This document shows, piece after piece, positions 35,276 through 49,177 of a stretch of DNA of 64,000 nucleotides. Position 1 is the first letter of the stretch, and the number at the start of each line of letters is the position of its first letter. Below the pieces are notes generated by a model. It ran no database searches and was not told the origin of the DNA. It was given only the letters and a program-made list of their open reading frames with translations. The stretch is from contig LS997562.1 in NCBI GenBank assembly GCA_000469685.2, positions 23,510,802 to 23,574,801 on the forward strand, given 5' to 3'. Source of the stretch: Haemonchus contortus. Lineage: Eukaryota; Nematoda; Chromadorea; Rhabditida; Trichostrongylidae. Made by a program: the position numbers and the translations under genes.

Positions 35276-37284
35276 CAAAGGAAGGATAATGGGTCGCAGT
35301 GGCCACTCAAGGTGAGATGTATATCCTCTTAGGTGGTTTCAAACGCTGATCTCAAATCTGTGTTCCAAATCTGCGAAACGATTCTGGGAACAAAGTTCTG
35401 GGACCGATGCCTCCCTGTGTTATACCACTGTACCGAACGGATCACTGAGCCGAGCAAATCTGTTGAAAGTGCATCGGTGGCCTAGCGGATAGTGTGGTGG
35501 ATTGATAGGCATAACATCAGGGTTTGATTCTTGATGCATACGTTCGTTTTGCTTTTTCATGAAATGTGTTCTAAACGCTTGCAAAACGTTTTTGAGTACA
35601 ATATTGGGCATCTACAGGCCTCTCTCACGATTTCGGACTCCGGGAAATAGTGATCTAATGAAAAAATTTTTACCACTATCGACCGATTACATAGGCCTCT
35701 CTACCCCGAACAATCAAGATGGTGTTTCGAAATCTTCGGCAGCTCCCTGTACTTAGGGTAGGTCGCAGCGGTCGACTGCGGTTGAATGATTCATCCAACC
35801 AGAGCCCTCTTTGGAAGGGATACGGTCCAAACATACTACAAATACTGTCCGCGCCTTCCAAGAGGTGGTACAAGTTATTCGGCATTGTTGAAAAAGTACC
35901 GTGGAGCAATAGTTTGTTGCTTTGTGTGCACATATGATTATCCGCTCACTCTTGAATAAACGTCCTTTCAATGAGTCCTTCCATAAAGTAAAAGTGGTGG
36001 TGCGGTGGGACATGTTACCACAGCTGTTCTCAAAACGCCGAATCCACCTATGAATTGTTTTGAGTTTTCTCCCTATGGGCCTTCATTGTTGATTCGAAGC
36101 GGTATCTAGTGGAAATGGCTCTCGTGTAATGGGAATATTATATAAATTTTATGATAACTCATCTTTCTAACTGATCCGCTAATCTCCATAAATAGGCAGA
36201 TAGACCCGCTTGTTTTGCACCTGATAGTCGCGACCACATGAGACATCGTAAGTTGTCAAAAATAGACTAATTCGAAGCGCATGTCCTCTTAATTTCCGTG
36301 GACGGCACTCTGTCGTGAAGATAGAAGATAGAAGTTCCTCATGCTCGAGGAAGTGCAGCTTCTTTTGACAATCCAACTATAGAGAGCTATGGGCTCTTCA
36401 CCAGCGCCGTAAAATTGGAGCTCATGGGTCAGATCAAAAACTTAAAGGCTACGTTTCACTTTGGAACCTCTATATCTACACAGACGTAGGAGGTTTCATT
36501 AGTGAGTTTCATTCATTACGGGTCCATAGCCGCTGTCCTCATCAGGCAACTGCATAGGATCATTGTGATCGCCTTTAACGGACTCGACTTACTCGCAAAG
36601 GATAACAGGCTTGTTTTCAAAAAGTCGATAAGTGTTCGAAACCTATTCATTACCGCATCTTCCTAGAAGGGGTCTACGTCATGCCACATGAACCAAAGTC
36701 CTACATCAAATATGATGACACCACATTCGTTCGGAGGATTCGTTGGTAACGTGTTGAAGTACGTTTGATCGGATGAATCGCTAAAAACCTTTCTTCTTGA
36801 AGCCTCTTGAGCTCATTTTGAGCATTTATTTATAATTCCTCTTTTGCTCGAATGTAGCTCCACTCTTATCCGGCCGGCGAGGGGCAAAAAAAACTTCCCT
36901 CGAAATACCTTCCCAGTGTTCTCAAGTTGTGAGAGAGCTCTGTAGATGCCCAATATTGTACTTAAAAACGTTTTGCAGGCGTTTAGAACACATTTTATGA
37001 AAAAGCAAAACGAACGTATGCATCAAGGAATCGAGCCTTGATGTTATGCCTATCACTCCACCACACTATCCGCTAGGCCACCGATGCACATCCAACAGCT
37101 TTGCTCGGCTCAGTGATCCGTTCGGTACAGTGGTATAACACAGGGAGGCATCTGTCCCATAACTTTGTTCCCAGAATCGTTTCGCAGATTTGGAACACAG
37201 ATTTGAGATCAGCGTTCGAAACCACCTAGGGGGAGATATACATCTCATCTTGAATGGCCACTGCGACCAATTATCCTTCCCTTG
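35276..37284. mobile_element. Long-TIR element copy 2 in ShKT exon 1
   Basis: The ends CAAAGGAAGGATAATGGG and the inverse of CAAGGGAAGGATAATTGG start TIRs alignable for about 360-400 bp (35276 to about 35640, and about 36930 to 37284). The target duplication is TCA (35273-35275, 37285-37287). Each TIR contains a tRNA-like block. The middle (35.7-36.9 kb) contains only short frames and no recognisable transposase. Relatives: 24300-25545, 61201-62832 and a fragment at 49510-49650. Confidence 0.75.
35471..35541 (+). other. tRNA-like block inside a transposon TIR
   Basis: GCATCGGTGGCCTAGCGG opens like a tRNA: acceptor-like GCATC pairs with GATGC at the end, the A-box is TGGCCTAGCGG, and a B-box-like GGTTTGATTC lies near the 3' side. 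The inverse copy in the right TIR (about 37017-37089) has a better B-box, GGCTCGATTCC. No convincing anticodon arm could be folded by eye, so it is probably tRNA-derived and not a functional tRNA. Confidence 0.5.
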
Positions 37285-37402
37285 TCAGTACGTTCACCTC
37301 AAACGCTGCAGACAACTCGGTACGTTGACACGTTGAAAATCCCAGTAAAGTCGATTTAAGCACCTCTCTGGGGAGTTGGCGTATTTCTAGCTGAGAGTGG
37401 GA

Positions 37403-37634
37403 AAAGCTTACTCTTGAGAAATCAAAATTTTCTGATATGACATCGATTTCAGCCATGTAAAGATCTAGCTGGTCAAGAGTACTGTAACAGTCGACAACAG
37501 CAAGGACTTTGCCAGAAAGCGGCTTTCCGACCACTTGTTGAAAAATTTTGTGCGAAAACCTGCAATCTTTGCACTAATGCCTGAGCATAATTTTATATTG
37601 ACACTAAGTGATATTAGTGCTTGCGAGTTGTATT
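37403..37634 (+). repeat. 232-bp direct repeat, left copy (carries ShKT exon 2)
   Basis: Identical at all but about five positions to 41620-41851. Both copies are 232 bp long and immediately flank the LINE. The left copy runs straight into the (ATTT)n tail of the LINE. Confidence 0.85.
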
Positions 37635-37752
37635 TATTTATTTATTTATTTATTTCATACGCTATATGAGACAGCGTGAGAAAAATATGAATGTGAAACA
37701 ACCGTAAATGAGACTCAACAACAATTCCTAACAAATACAAAATACTTGACAC

Positions 37753-40500
37753 CTATGCTTGTAGTAAAAGGTTTGCTGCGGACCGTTTGAAAGAAGTACT
37801 AGAGCTTCGAATGGATGTAGATTTGTTGATACGCAAAAAAGATAGTCCAGCCCTAATAGTAAAAAAATTTCGTCTAATTGTAGTTTTCGGCCTATGAAAA
37901 GATAATTTGAGTTCTCCACCCCTGGTTTTGGATGGGATGAGATCATAGAATCGTGGAAAATCAATTACAGCTTTAGAAGTTAGAACCCTATGCAACATAC
38001 ACAAATCAAAGAGGTCACGTCTTGAATGCAAGGAAGGAATCTGGAAATATTTGTTTCTTATGGATGCGTTAGGGATTCTGGAATATAAGAAACCACCGCG
38101 ACGCACGAGGACTTTTCTCGTGAAGTTGTTTTGGACTTTTTCGATGAGAGCCGAATCCTTTTTCTTATGCGGATAAAACAAAACGGTTCCGCTCTCGACC
38201 AGAGGTCTTATATAAGTCTTATATACACGAATGAGAACCTTGCTGTCATTGGTCGTAAGAGCCTTGAATATCTGGTAGGTACGTCGAAATGCTTTTTTTG
38301 TGCACTTCTTTGTAATAATCGGAAAAATGAAGTTTGTTGTCATATAAATACCCTAAATCTTTGACCTTTTCAACCTTTTGAATCTCCTGACCATTTATGA
38401 AATATGAGGAAGATTGAGGAGCTGGAGGTCCTATGCGCATGTAACAGGTTTTAGTGGTAGAGATCGGAATCTGCCACTCATTCGACCATTGGACAAGCAT
38501 ATTAATAGAATTCTGCAGTAATACCGAGTCCTGAGGGGAATCTATTACTTTATAGAATTCAAGGTCATCCGCATACTGTTTGGCGGTAACTGTACCATTA
38601 CAACAAATAGAGGCCAAATCAGCAGAGTAGATATTGAAAAATGTGGGAGACAATACCCCGCCTTGTGGAACACCACTATGCAGGGGACAGACTTCAGAAT
38701 ATGCAGCGTTTGTACGTACTTGGAAGGTTCTACCATTGAGAAACTCTTTGATCCATCTCAGAACCTTTTCATGAAATCCTAGCTTACTAAGCTTGTATAA
38801 GAATTTACTGTGACTGACCTTATCAAATGCCTTAGTGAAGTCAAAATATATTATATCAACAGACTTTTTGTTGTCCAATGCAATTGTCCAATCATTGAAT
38901 GACTCGAGCAGATTGGTGGTAACAGATTTACCCTTGACGAAACCATGTTGGAAAGTGGGAACTACTTCGTTCAGTTCCAAATGGCGAAGAATGTGACGTT
39001 TAAGTAACTTTTCAAAAAGTCTGCAGAACAATGAAGTGATACTAATCGGTCTGTAGTTGGAGATATCCGAAGTAGGTGGTTTTTTTCAGAATGGGAGTTA
39101 TGGACGAATGTTTCCACAGTCTAGGAACTTCCGAGAACATCATCGATTGATTAAATAAATACGAAAGAGGGAATGCAATAGCATGGGCTACGTTTTTAAT
39201 AAATACAAGTGGAATATGATCCGGGGTAACAGAGAAAGAAGCAGGCCATTTGACCAATTTATCATAGATGTCCTTGGGATCAAAGTAAGGGAACGTATCC
39301 ATCGCGGAAAAATTTGAGGGTGCAAATGGCGGGAGTCTATCATCATCGTTTGAAGACGACTTCTGAAACTCAGCAGCGAAGGCATTGGCCTTGTCAGTGT
39401 CCTTCAAAAGTAATCGTCCACCAGATTTTAGATCGGTGAACTGTGTTTTTGAACGAAGTCTAGATCTCATGAATCCAAAGAAACGATGCCTTTCTTTTGA
39501 CTCAACTATTTTCTTTTCAATACTTTTGTTAAACTTTGCTATTTTCTCCAAAAATATAGAGGAAAACTTCGTGTATCCAGTCCAATCACCACTGAGCCTT
39601 GCATATTGCAGAAGACACACTCTATGTTCTAACATTTTCTGGAGATAGACGGGTAGATTGGACTTATTTGGGAAAACGTAAGCCCAAGGAACATATTGTT
39701 CTATAGCATCTTGAAGTATAGAGAGGAACATAACATATTTCTCGTCAACCGTAGATACTGTTTCAAACGATTTGATCCACAAAATGTTGAAAAGGTAGTT
39801 TGTAACATGAGTATAGTCACAATTTGTGAAAAGCCTTTTCAAAATCGGCACGAATGGCAGCAAGATTCTATCAATCTCGAAGGAGATACTAAAATGGTCA
39901 CTATGACCAATTGGAGAAATAACAGATACTTTGCTTAAGAGTTCATGATCATTCGAGAAAACTAAATCCAAAATAGAGTTGCATCTAGTGGGCTCTTTGA
40001 TATACTGCTTGAATCCATGCAGTGCAAGTGTAACCGCAGAACTGAGAACTGAACAATTGACTTCAGGCATGTTGAAGTCACCTACTACTAAGACTGGAAA
40101 CGATACAGTAGAAAGATCACTAATTGCCTTTGCCAATTGCTCAGAAAGCGAAGGAGTGGTGGAGGGAGGTCTGTAAACCAAGACAACCCTGAAACGAAAT
40201 TCGGCTGAAGCGATGTCTGCTGCTAAGATTTCATACCCCTTTGGAACCGATTCTGATAAGATGGTTGTATGATTGAGCATGTTCCTTATAATCATGGACA
40301 CTCCACCGCCGGCTCTGAGACTTCTGTCACACCTCAACACAGCAAACTCTTTGATCTAATGACTGAGCATAGACGTCATAGAATGGTGGGCTTTCAACCA
40401 AGTTTCGGTCAAAAGATAAAAGTCATACCTATTCGTAGTGATATAATCAAGGAAACTTCCGTTTTTAGATAACGACCTGATATTACAATAAAAACAGACA
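37753..40500 (-). pseudogene. LINE ORF2: endonuclease and reverse transcriptase, broken
   Basis: The N-terminal endonuclease begins near 40500 (NIRSL.KNG..LDYI, then LLTETWL) and continues through VYRPPSTT, GDFNMPEV and GHSDHFSISFEI. The reverse transcriptase covers 39100-38300, with FDFTKAFDKVSH, GVPQGGVLSPTFF and the catalytic QYADDLEFYK. The C-terminal region to 37753 has the YIRPLVESGTVLFYPH phrase typical of CR1/Jockey-type elements. Lesions: an in-frame stop near 40356, a frameshift in a T-run near 39080 and another near 38300. It would nick the target and copy the RNA in place by target-primed reverse transcription. Confidence 0.85.
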
Positions 40501-40575
40501 TGCTAAAACAATTGAAGTATGAATCCTTTTCAACATTGCAAGGAATATCAGACCGAGGACTGAAACTCAGTTTCC

Positions 40576-41310
40576 CTAAGAAACAGGAATAGTTTGTGAC
40601 ATAGAATTAGAATTAGATAAAACACTATGCGAATGAATGCCTTCTGCACGATGCGAGCGTTCTCCCCTGCGTCGCCTTCTCTCCTCAATAGAGAGCGATG
40701 CCCTAAGGTAAACGCCTCTCTCGGGGAAAAAGCGTAGCCGAGAAGCTCGTCTTACTGCCATACGTTGAAAATACGAAGAGGGCAACACCACCTTAAGTAG
40801 TCTGTTTTTTCCTAAAATAGGTCGTCCTAGTCTATACCCAGAAGTAGGAACGCATTCAACTTCCAGATGAGTTAAAATATTAAGAACACTGTTGAAGTCA
40901 TAAGACAAGTTTTTCCTAATGTTTCCCTTCAGCTCGGGAACACCAGCTATCACTACGGATCTACGCCTTTCAGCTTCAGAAAAATCAATACCAGAGATAG
41001 GAGGTTGCAGAACTCTAAGCTCAGAAACAGGAGGCTCAGCATGATTATGAAAAGTAATATTGGAATTGTAAAGTTTCTCACGGAGCATTGCATTCTCTTG
41101 ACGAAGTTGGTCACGCTCCATTCTGACATCATTCAGTTCATTTACCAGGGTACTGAGAAGAGTTTTGACGCAATCGGGAACGTCGGCCGAATTGTTGACC
41201 TGCCGCATCAATTCCTCTAGACCGGGTGGACTCGACACGGGAGAAAGCGGAGAGGTAGAAATACAGGATCGCTTAGTCCCTTTAACAGGTATACGGGTAG
41301 GAGTATCCAT
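40576..41310 (-). CDS. LINE ORF1 protein (coiled coil plus RRM-like region)
   Basis: A complete 244-codon frame. A basic/proline N-terminus is followed by a coiled coil around residues 50-80 (VNELNDVRMERDQLRQENAM), then an RRM-like region (RRSVVIAGVPEL ... YRLGRP...LLKVVLPS) and an arginine-rich tail. This arrangement fits LINE ORF1 RNA-binding chaperones that coat element RNA. It is intact even though ORF2 is broken. Confidence 0.75.
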   Translation of the reverse strand: MDTPTRIPVKGTKRSCISTSPLSPVSSPPGLEELMRQVNNSADVPDCVKTLLSTLVNELNDVRMERDQLRQENAMLREKLYNSNITFHNHAEPPVSELRVLQPPISGIDFSEAERRRSVVIAGVPELKGNIRKNLSYDFNSVLNILTHLEVECVPTSGYRLGRPILGKNRLLKVVLPSSYFQRMAVRRASRLRFFPERGVYLRASLSIEERRRRRGERSHRAEGIHSHSVLSNSNSMSQTIPVS

Positions 41311-41619
41311 TTCAGAACAAAAAGTAAACCAAATATTTCCAAATAGACCTGTTTTGACGACCTCAGAATCTAATACTGATCACGGGTCGTACGTGATCTT
41401 ACGCCAGCGAAGAATCGATGCCAACTGCCTTCGAAGGCCACGAATAATAACAAAAGACGAGACAGAACAGCGAGAAGTCCACTTGAATTCGTCGAAGGGA
41501 GTGGACGAATACTAGAGTAAATACGCGAGGAACAACTTTAGTAGATACAGCTAAGGGCAATTGGATGATGGGAGGAGAGCGCTTTCGAACCGACCGCTCA
41601 CCGGCGGTGCATGCGCGCG

Positions 41620-41851
41620 AAAGCTTACTCTTGAGAAATCAAAACTTTCTTATATGACATCGATTTCAGCCATGTAAAGATCTAGCTGGTCAAGAGTACT
41701 GTAGCAGTCGACAACAGCAAGGACTTTGCCAGAAAGCGGCTTTCCGACCACTTGTTGAAAAATTTTGTGCGAAAACCTGCAATCTTTGCACGAATGCCTG
41801 AGCATAATTTTATATTAACACTAAGTGATATTAGTGCTTGCGAGTTGTATT
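41620..41851 (+). repeat. 232-bp direct repeat, right copy (carries ShKT exon 2)
   Basis: Right partner of 37403-37634. It contains the second complete ShKT exon 2 (41670-41801) and then continues into native 3' flank with an AATAAA-like signal (GAAATAAAAATT near 41858). Confidence 0.85.
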
Positions 41852-42286
41852 ACTGCGAAATAAAAATTAATAAGTTTGTGTAGTGTTGTCTTTGTTTTAG
41901 TTCTGTTTCTACGATACTTATTCGATTATTCCAGTCTAGCACTTGCGAGCAAGTGTGGTGTTTGAAAAGAGCAGAGGTTACCTAGGTGCTCTCTTCTTTT
42001 CAGTCATGTATCGTTTACTCGATCCTTTACAACTCATTCACACTAGGGTCAGGGAATTTATAGGATGCTCTTATGGCATCAGGAGTAGCTCTACTTTTTT
42101 TAGATGCTCGCAGCTTGATAGCTTGAAAAAAACCGAACCGCTAGTCAAGGGATCAGAATATAACGAGGATCACGCCAGTGAAGGTTCCTTCGGTAATTCA
42201 ACCATAGTCGTATCAAGAGTATTTGGGCAAGTTCACTTCACTTATTTATAAATTCATTGCTCTCACGCTGCAGAATGCGAATACTA

Positions 42287-42520
42287 TTAGGTTGATGCAT
42301 AATTGTTGCGGATTTTTTCGCGGCTTTTTTTCTCTCGATAGAATTCGAACACTGAGTTCGAGTTTTTCCTAAAAATGATCTACTTGATTTCCCCTACAAG
42401 AATATACTAAAAGAGCATCCGCATATGAGCAAAATTAGGCTTTACTACTTCGAGAAAGATTGGAATGTGGCAAAGTCATTCCGCGATCTCGGTAATTTTT
42501 CGGCGATCCTTCATTAGGTG
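42287..42520 (+). mobile_element. Mariner 5' fragment
   Basis: A TA followed by TTAGGTTGATGCATAATTG, a typical mariner end, then about 200 bp including the start of a transposase (HPHMSKIRLYYFE). Truncated after the N-terminus. Confidence 0.6.
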
Positions 42521-42611
42521 ATATGGTAGAAGTACACAAGACTTCCTGGTGGTCAGAACACGATTATTTTGATATTTTCTATTTTCCCTGCATTTTACCT
42601 GCCTCTATATA

Positions 42612-43140
42612 TTAGGTTTTGCATAACTATTACTGTTTTTTCCAACAAATTTCCCTTAAAGAAACTATAGAAATACTAAGCAAATACATATTCAAACAAT
42701 TTCTTCGGAACTTATTCACCATCTACGTCAAGCACTGCTTCCCATTGATTAGTTAGTCGGATCCCAAAAGCGAAGAAGTTTTGATCCCTACGGGCGATCC
42801 ACGCCTTGACATCGGCCATCAAGTCATCCAAATCGACGTAACATCTATTCTATCGGCCATTTTCTCGATGAACGGTTGCCGAGATAATCCATAAAAGTTT
42901 CTGCTGGTGAATATGGCAGATTTAGGGGCAGATCCCATTTCTTGGTTGGCTCTGGCTGATTGTTCGATCGCTGAAAAGTAACTGAGATCGCGGAGTGACT
43001 GTGCCACCTTCCAATACTCGAAGTAGTAAAGCCTAATTTCGCTCATATGCGGATGCTCTCTTGGGTATATTCTTGTAAAGGAAATCAAGTAGATCATTTC
43101 TAGAAAAAACCCGAACTCAGCATTCAAATTCGTTTTTTTG
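42612..43140 (-). mobile_element. Internally deleted mariner, opposite orientation
   Basis: The end TTAGGTTTTGCATAACTATT at 42612 is preceded by TA. On the minus strand, 43127-42950 encodes a mariner N-terminus (HPHMSEIRLYYFEYWKVAQ), and 42900-42720 a degraded C-terminus (WIARRDQNFFAFGIRLTNQW). The catalytic core is missing. The N-terminal part is an inverted relative of 42287-42520. Confidence 0.6.
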
Positions 43141-43169
43141 CTATTATGTGCTTTTATTGCTAAACTTTT

Positions 43170-43490
43170 TGATGAACAGTTACACCCCCATGGTCACAGG
43201 TTCGAATCTCAGATTGATATCCACCTAGGCCGACCGGGCCTTCCATCCCTCCGCGGTTAATTGGTACAGACTCGTTTGGAAGGAAAGAAAAAAAGCTAAA
43301 AGCACTGACTTACACGTTGGCTGGCCACTGCAGGTCATTGTATAGGCCACATATGCATTCAATACGCCACTACGATCTGAATGGAAATTGAATGCGCAGC
43401 GCAATCTTCAGATGGGATTGAGCAACGCCTGGAGACTTTATCCTTGGTCCTTTCTATATTAGTGTGCCCTTCAATCCTATGAATAAAAAT
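43170..43490 (+). mobile_element. tRNA-derived SINE, head diverged
   Basis: B-box GGTTCGAATCTC near 43199, then the family body (TTCCATCCCTCC, a GGCTGGCCACTGC phrase and a GATGGGATTGAGCAACG block). Upstream of ShKT locus F; the same SINE-to-ShKT arrangement occurs before locus G, so the SINE was duplicated with the gene. Confidence 0.65.
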
Positions 43491-43718
43491 GAAGGAATGA
43501 GTTGAAAGATTTTACAGTGTTGCTGCTTTGCCAGGGCACCTTTATGTTGGGCGAGCTAACCTTCATTATGATTCGTATCATTACTACACAAAATGATGCA
43601 TGGCATCATTATTTTGACCGGTATTTTTGAAGAGTGTTTCGTCCCCAAACAGATGTGATCACACCAACAACATCGGCCATAGCGATTCTCGATGTGGTAG
43701 GAGATACAGCTGAACTCG

Positions 43719-44099
43719 TATAAAAGGCCAGACCGTTGACTGGCTTCCATTCGCTTAGCAGAACTCAATACAAAGTTCTACTTTGTTTGTGTCCTTTTGC
43801 TGCTTAGTACCTTCCCAATAAAAGCCACTTTTTTGTATTACAAATGGGTACGTTACCACGTTGATGAATACTAGTACAGTCGATTTAAGCCCATACTGGA
43901 ACAATCCAATTTTTCAGTCAGGAGGAGGAATTGCATTGTCTTTATGATTTCAGTTTTATTATATGATATCGATTGTAGCCGTGTGAAGACCGACAAGACC
44001 ACGAGTTCTGTCACAGTGTGCAAAAGCATGGACTGTGCGAGGTTTTCAAAGATTTTTTTTTCTTGTGCCAAGACCTGCGGATCTTGCACTACGGAGTAA
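43719..44099 (+). pseudogene. ShKT peptide locus F, dead
   Basis: TATAAAAG is at 43719-43726. The expected ATG at 43769 reads ATACAA, so the start is lost. Exon 1 remnant 43769-43847, donor GTACGTT. Exon 2 remnant 43979-44099 after GATTGTAG. A run of T near 44053 causes a frameshift before the last cysteines, so the CAKTC-type end is out of frame. It belongs with locus G to a subfamily whose first exon is longer (78 nt) and ends with a YYKW-like stretch. Confidence 0.7.
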
Positions 44100-44978
44100 A
44101 CATAGCGGTGATTTAGCGGTGTGTTACGCCAAATAAAAATGAACAATTTTGTGAAGTGCTAACATTGTTTCAGCTTTGGTTCTACGTTACTTGGTCGAAA
44201 AGAGCACATGTCAACAAAGGGGTTCTCTTGGGGTGTGGCGCTGTAGTATCGAAATTGTCGCGTCGCGGCAAGAGGGACGCCGCGCGCGAAGGATTGTAGC
44301 TGAATGCAGCAGCAGGTAAGAAATGCAGGAATGAAAGAACCAATAGTAGAAGAATCATGCCTAAATTAATGATCGCATATCGATTGAGGCGTATGAGAAA
44401 CGCTCGAACTGCAATAAGGGCGAAGCGAATGGTTCGCGACAGCCGCGTGCGGCAATTACACGAAACCGATCCTACTGTCCGTCTCCTTGCTCACTTATTT
44501 CAATTATGAAGCGTTTATTCGATCATTAAAGCTCATTCACTATAGAGGTCAATCTGCTGGTATTGGAGGTTTTGTATTAGTTCGATACTAAGCCACCAAA
44601 TCGAATTACTAGACAAGTGATCAGAACGAGAATCACGTCAGAAAAGGATTTTCTGAACATACCCTTATTTAGAGTACTGGAGCAACCTCACACGGCACCT
44701 ATTCGTAAATATTACAGACATTGTGTAACTCTACAGCCAAATAGAGTTCATCACTTGGAATTACTTATTTCGAACGTACATTCTCTTACTCTGCTTCAGC
44801 CTCATTAAGGGACCCTAATTGCACTACCTTCAATCTTGAATGTTAGTTCATGAGTAACTATAAACTAAAAAAGTAAAATCCATAACCATTTAGAGACGTC
44901 TAAATGAGCTGACTTTTTTCGAAGACAAATCTACTCTGGACCGCCTTTACGTGCTTGATTATAGTTTTCTAACTGCGT

Positions 44979-45341
44979 GTGGATGTATTTTCGCTCATTC
45001 TTATTGTTCGACTTGTTTCTTACAGTAGTATTCGGATTCTCTCGATATTTGCAGATGCTTTGCCATCGTTAACACTAGGTGAGGGGTGTAGAGCGTTAGA
45101 GCTTCTGGTAAACAGCTTCCCAGTCCTGCCTACTGATATATCTGGTCCAACATGCAGCACTCCGCAAGAAAACGTAGCGTTTTTTGACGGGAAATGCTAC
45201 TACATCTCACAGTCGCCCATAATGAACTTGAATAGGCAGGCGAATTTATCAATTTTCGACAAAGCTCGAATCAGCAGGACAAAGACGTGCCCATTTAGAG
45301 CCATGATGATTGAAACGGTATGTAGGTGCATTTCGTGCTAG
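44979..45341 (+). other. Open frame with a lectin-like cysteine stretch, truncated at palindrome edge
   Basis: A 120-codon frame with a hydrophobic start and a CSTPQENVAFFDGKCYYIS stretch that loosely recalls the beginning of a C-type lectin domain (Cys, aromatic, FxGxCYY). A possible donor GTATGTAG lies near 45320. The remainder of such a domain would lie beyond 45446, where unrelated duplicated DNA begins. Weak evidence; it may be a chance frame. Confidence 0.25.
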
Positions 45342-45516
45342 ACACCATTTATATCTCAAAGTTCCAGTATTGTCATATTGCATACTACGAGCTCAGGATG
45401 TTGGGAGCCGAAAGTATAGACAAGCAAATTGTTTGTAGCGGCGCCCACAAGGCTTAATTTGTCAGCCAGCTCATCACCCGAGGAGGGCTAGTCTGCCCCC
45501 TTGTCCAGCAGAATTT

Positions 45517-45861
45517 CTACATTTTTCCATCGATATCGCACGGCATCTCTCTAGTCACTTGTGCCACTCCCGTCAGCAAGAAGACACGGCTAGCCGCACG
45601 CTCAGAGTTATTCCATTGTTTTCGTGAAACGTCGTCATACAATGAGGCAAGGGCTGTACCCGCATCAGGAAGGAGTACCCATTTGTTGCTTCGATATCGT
45701 ATAATCATCAAAGTAGCTATTACAGGCTGGCCGTTGTTCAAGAGCTTCTGCTCCTGCTCTGCCCTATAGGAACTCTTCTTGAACAGATCAACGGTATAAT
45801 GATTCCAATCAGCAAGGCGATTGTTTAGTACGAGGTGACTTGCAAAGACAGACGATGGCAA
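45517..45861 (-). other. Unknown 114-codon frame downstream of protease copy 1
   Basis: The frame is lengthy and duplicated at 53365-53709 in the other arm. The first 90 residues are identical in the two arms and three of the last 25 differ. Content (ADWNHYTVDLFKKSSYRAEQ and beyond) shows no family I recognise. It lies past the protease polyadenylation region, so it is not part of that gene. Confidence 0.3.
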
Positions 45862-46101
45862 CCGACTATAGAGATCTCAGGATCGGGTCAAAGACGGTTG
45901 GGCGCATCTGTGAGTTCAGCCGTCGTCAATCAAGGCCTTATGGTCGACCTCATTATCTTTTCATCTTCACCGATTGAGAAAGTTCTACCCATGCTACTCA
46001 TGTTCAGACTAAATGAAACCATGCCGTTCCTGGAAATGTGATGGAATCACATGAAAACTTTTTATTGGACGTATTGATTTGCTCATCATCCGTTGGACAC
46101 G

Positions 46102-48370
<2,269 letters not shown>

Positions 48371-49177
48371 CTGGATGACTGGAATAGTAGTGACAGAAGA
48401 TTTTTCGAATTTATATTAGATTACGTGTATTTGAGAATGATGTGTGAGCAGTTGACGGCTAAGCGTACAATGAACAGCTTAGGGACAAACGAGGTTTGAC
48501 AGAATTGCATCCAGACTTTCATCTAACCTTCCTATGAGTCACTCTCATAGATGTGAGCTTTGGTGTGTCTGCCAAGGAAAATTGAACATCTGGGTTCGAT
48601 GATTTACTTTATCCATTTTGGCTAGTTGACTAGCTAGTATTAATGTTCACAGCGTGATGAGCGAAATAACGCAGTGTTTTCAAGTTTAGTTCGACCACCG
48701 ACATGCAGCGATACTCTTGCAAGAGCCTCATCCAGCAAATTTTCCTCAGCTTGTAGATTGAGCTGATTATCCGAAATCGAGCGTTTTTCATGCGATTTCA
48801 AAATTTGTGGGCAAAATGTGGGAAAGATGGGCAAATTCCCCAATCCCTTGAAAGTTCTGTCAACATAAGACGATCCTGAAATAACTCTGGAGGCAACAAG
48901 AAAAGAACGAAACAACTGGATGCGCTGTGCTGGTCTTCAACTGGGAGCTTAAGCCTTTTATAGCCGATATTCTGGTTCCATGTTAACCTACGAAAAGTGG
49001 GACTGCAATTGTCGTTTGAAGCTATTATTATTAATGCGATGTAATTCCAACAAGGATCGCTCATTTTCAAAAGATTATCCAAGACAATCGCTGTGTTAAC
49101 AAGCCTCAGGACATTACGGTGTCAGAGAAGCGCCATTAGAAAATTCCATGTGTTAGCTATGGTTATTTGGATAGCCA

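Larger units (their letters stand above)
37635..41619 (-). mobile_element. CR1-like non-LTR retrotransposon, nearly full length
   Basis: A 4-kb element on the minus strand with two ORFs and a 3' tail of AAAT repeats (37631-37656 read as TTTA on plus). Its 5' end abuts the right 232-bp repeat at 41620. ORF1 and ORF2 are listed separately. ORF2 has one stop and two frameshifts, so it is a dead copy, yet the low divergence of the flanking repeat points to a fairly recent insertion. Confidence 0.85.
35239..41801 (+). pseudogene. ShKT peptide locus E, disrupted by two insertions and with duplicated exon 2
   Basis: Exon 1 starts at 35239 but is cut after 37 nt by a 2,009-bp element (35276-37284); its last 32 nt resume at 37288-37319 with a GTACGTT donor. 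The two pieces plus the 3-bp target duplication account exactly for the 69-nt family exon. Exon 2 is present twice: 37453-37584 and 41670-41801, both open with six cysteines. The two copies are separated by a 4-kb LINE and lie in a 232-bp direct repeat. As it stands the locus cannot encode its signal peptide without removal of the exon 1 insertion. It is therefore a broken member despite two perfect domain exons. Confidence 0.75.

Noticed and set aside
37631..37656. Repeat tract as a candidate microsatellite or CRISPR-like array
   Set aside because: It is the AAAT-type 3' tail of the LINE. No CRISPR array or bacterial-type system is present anywhere in the window.
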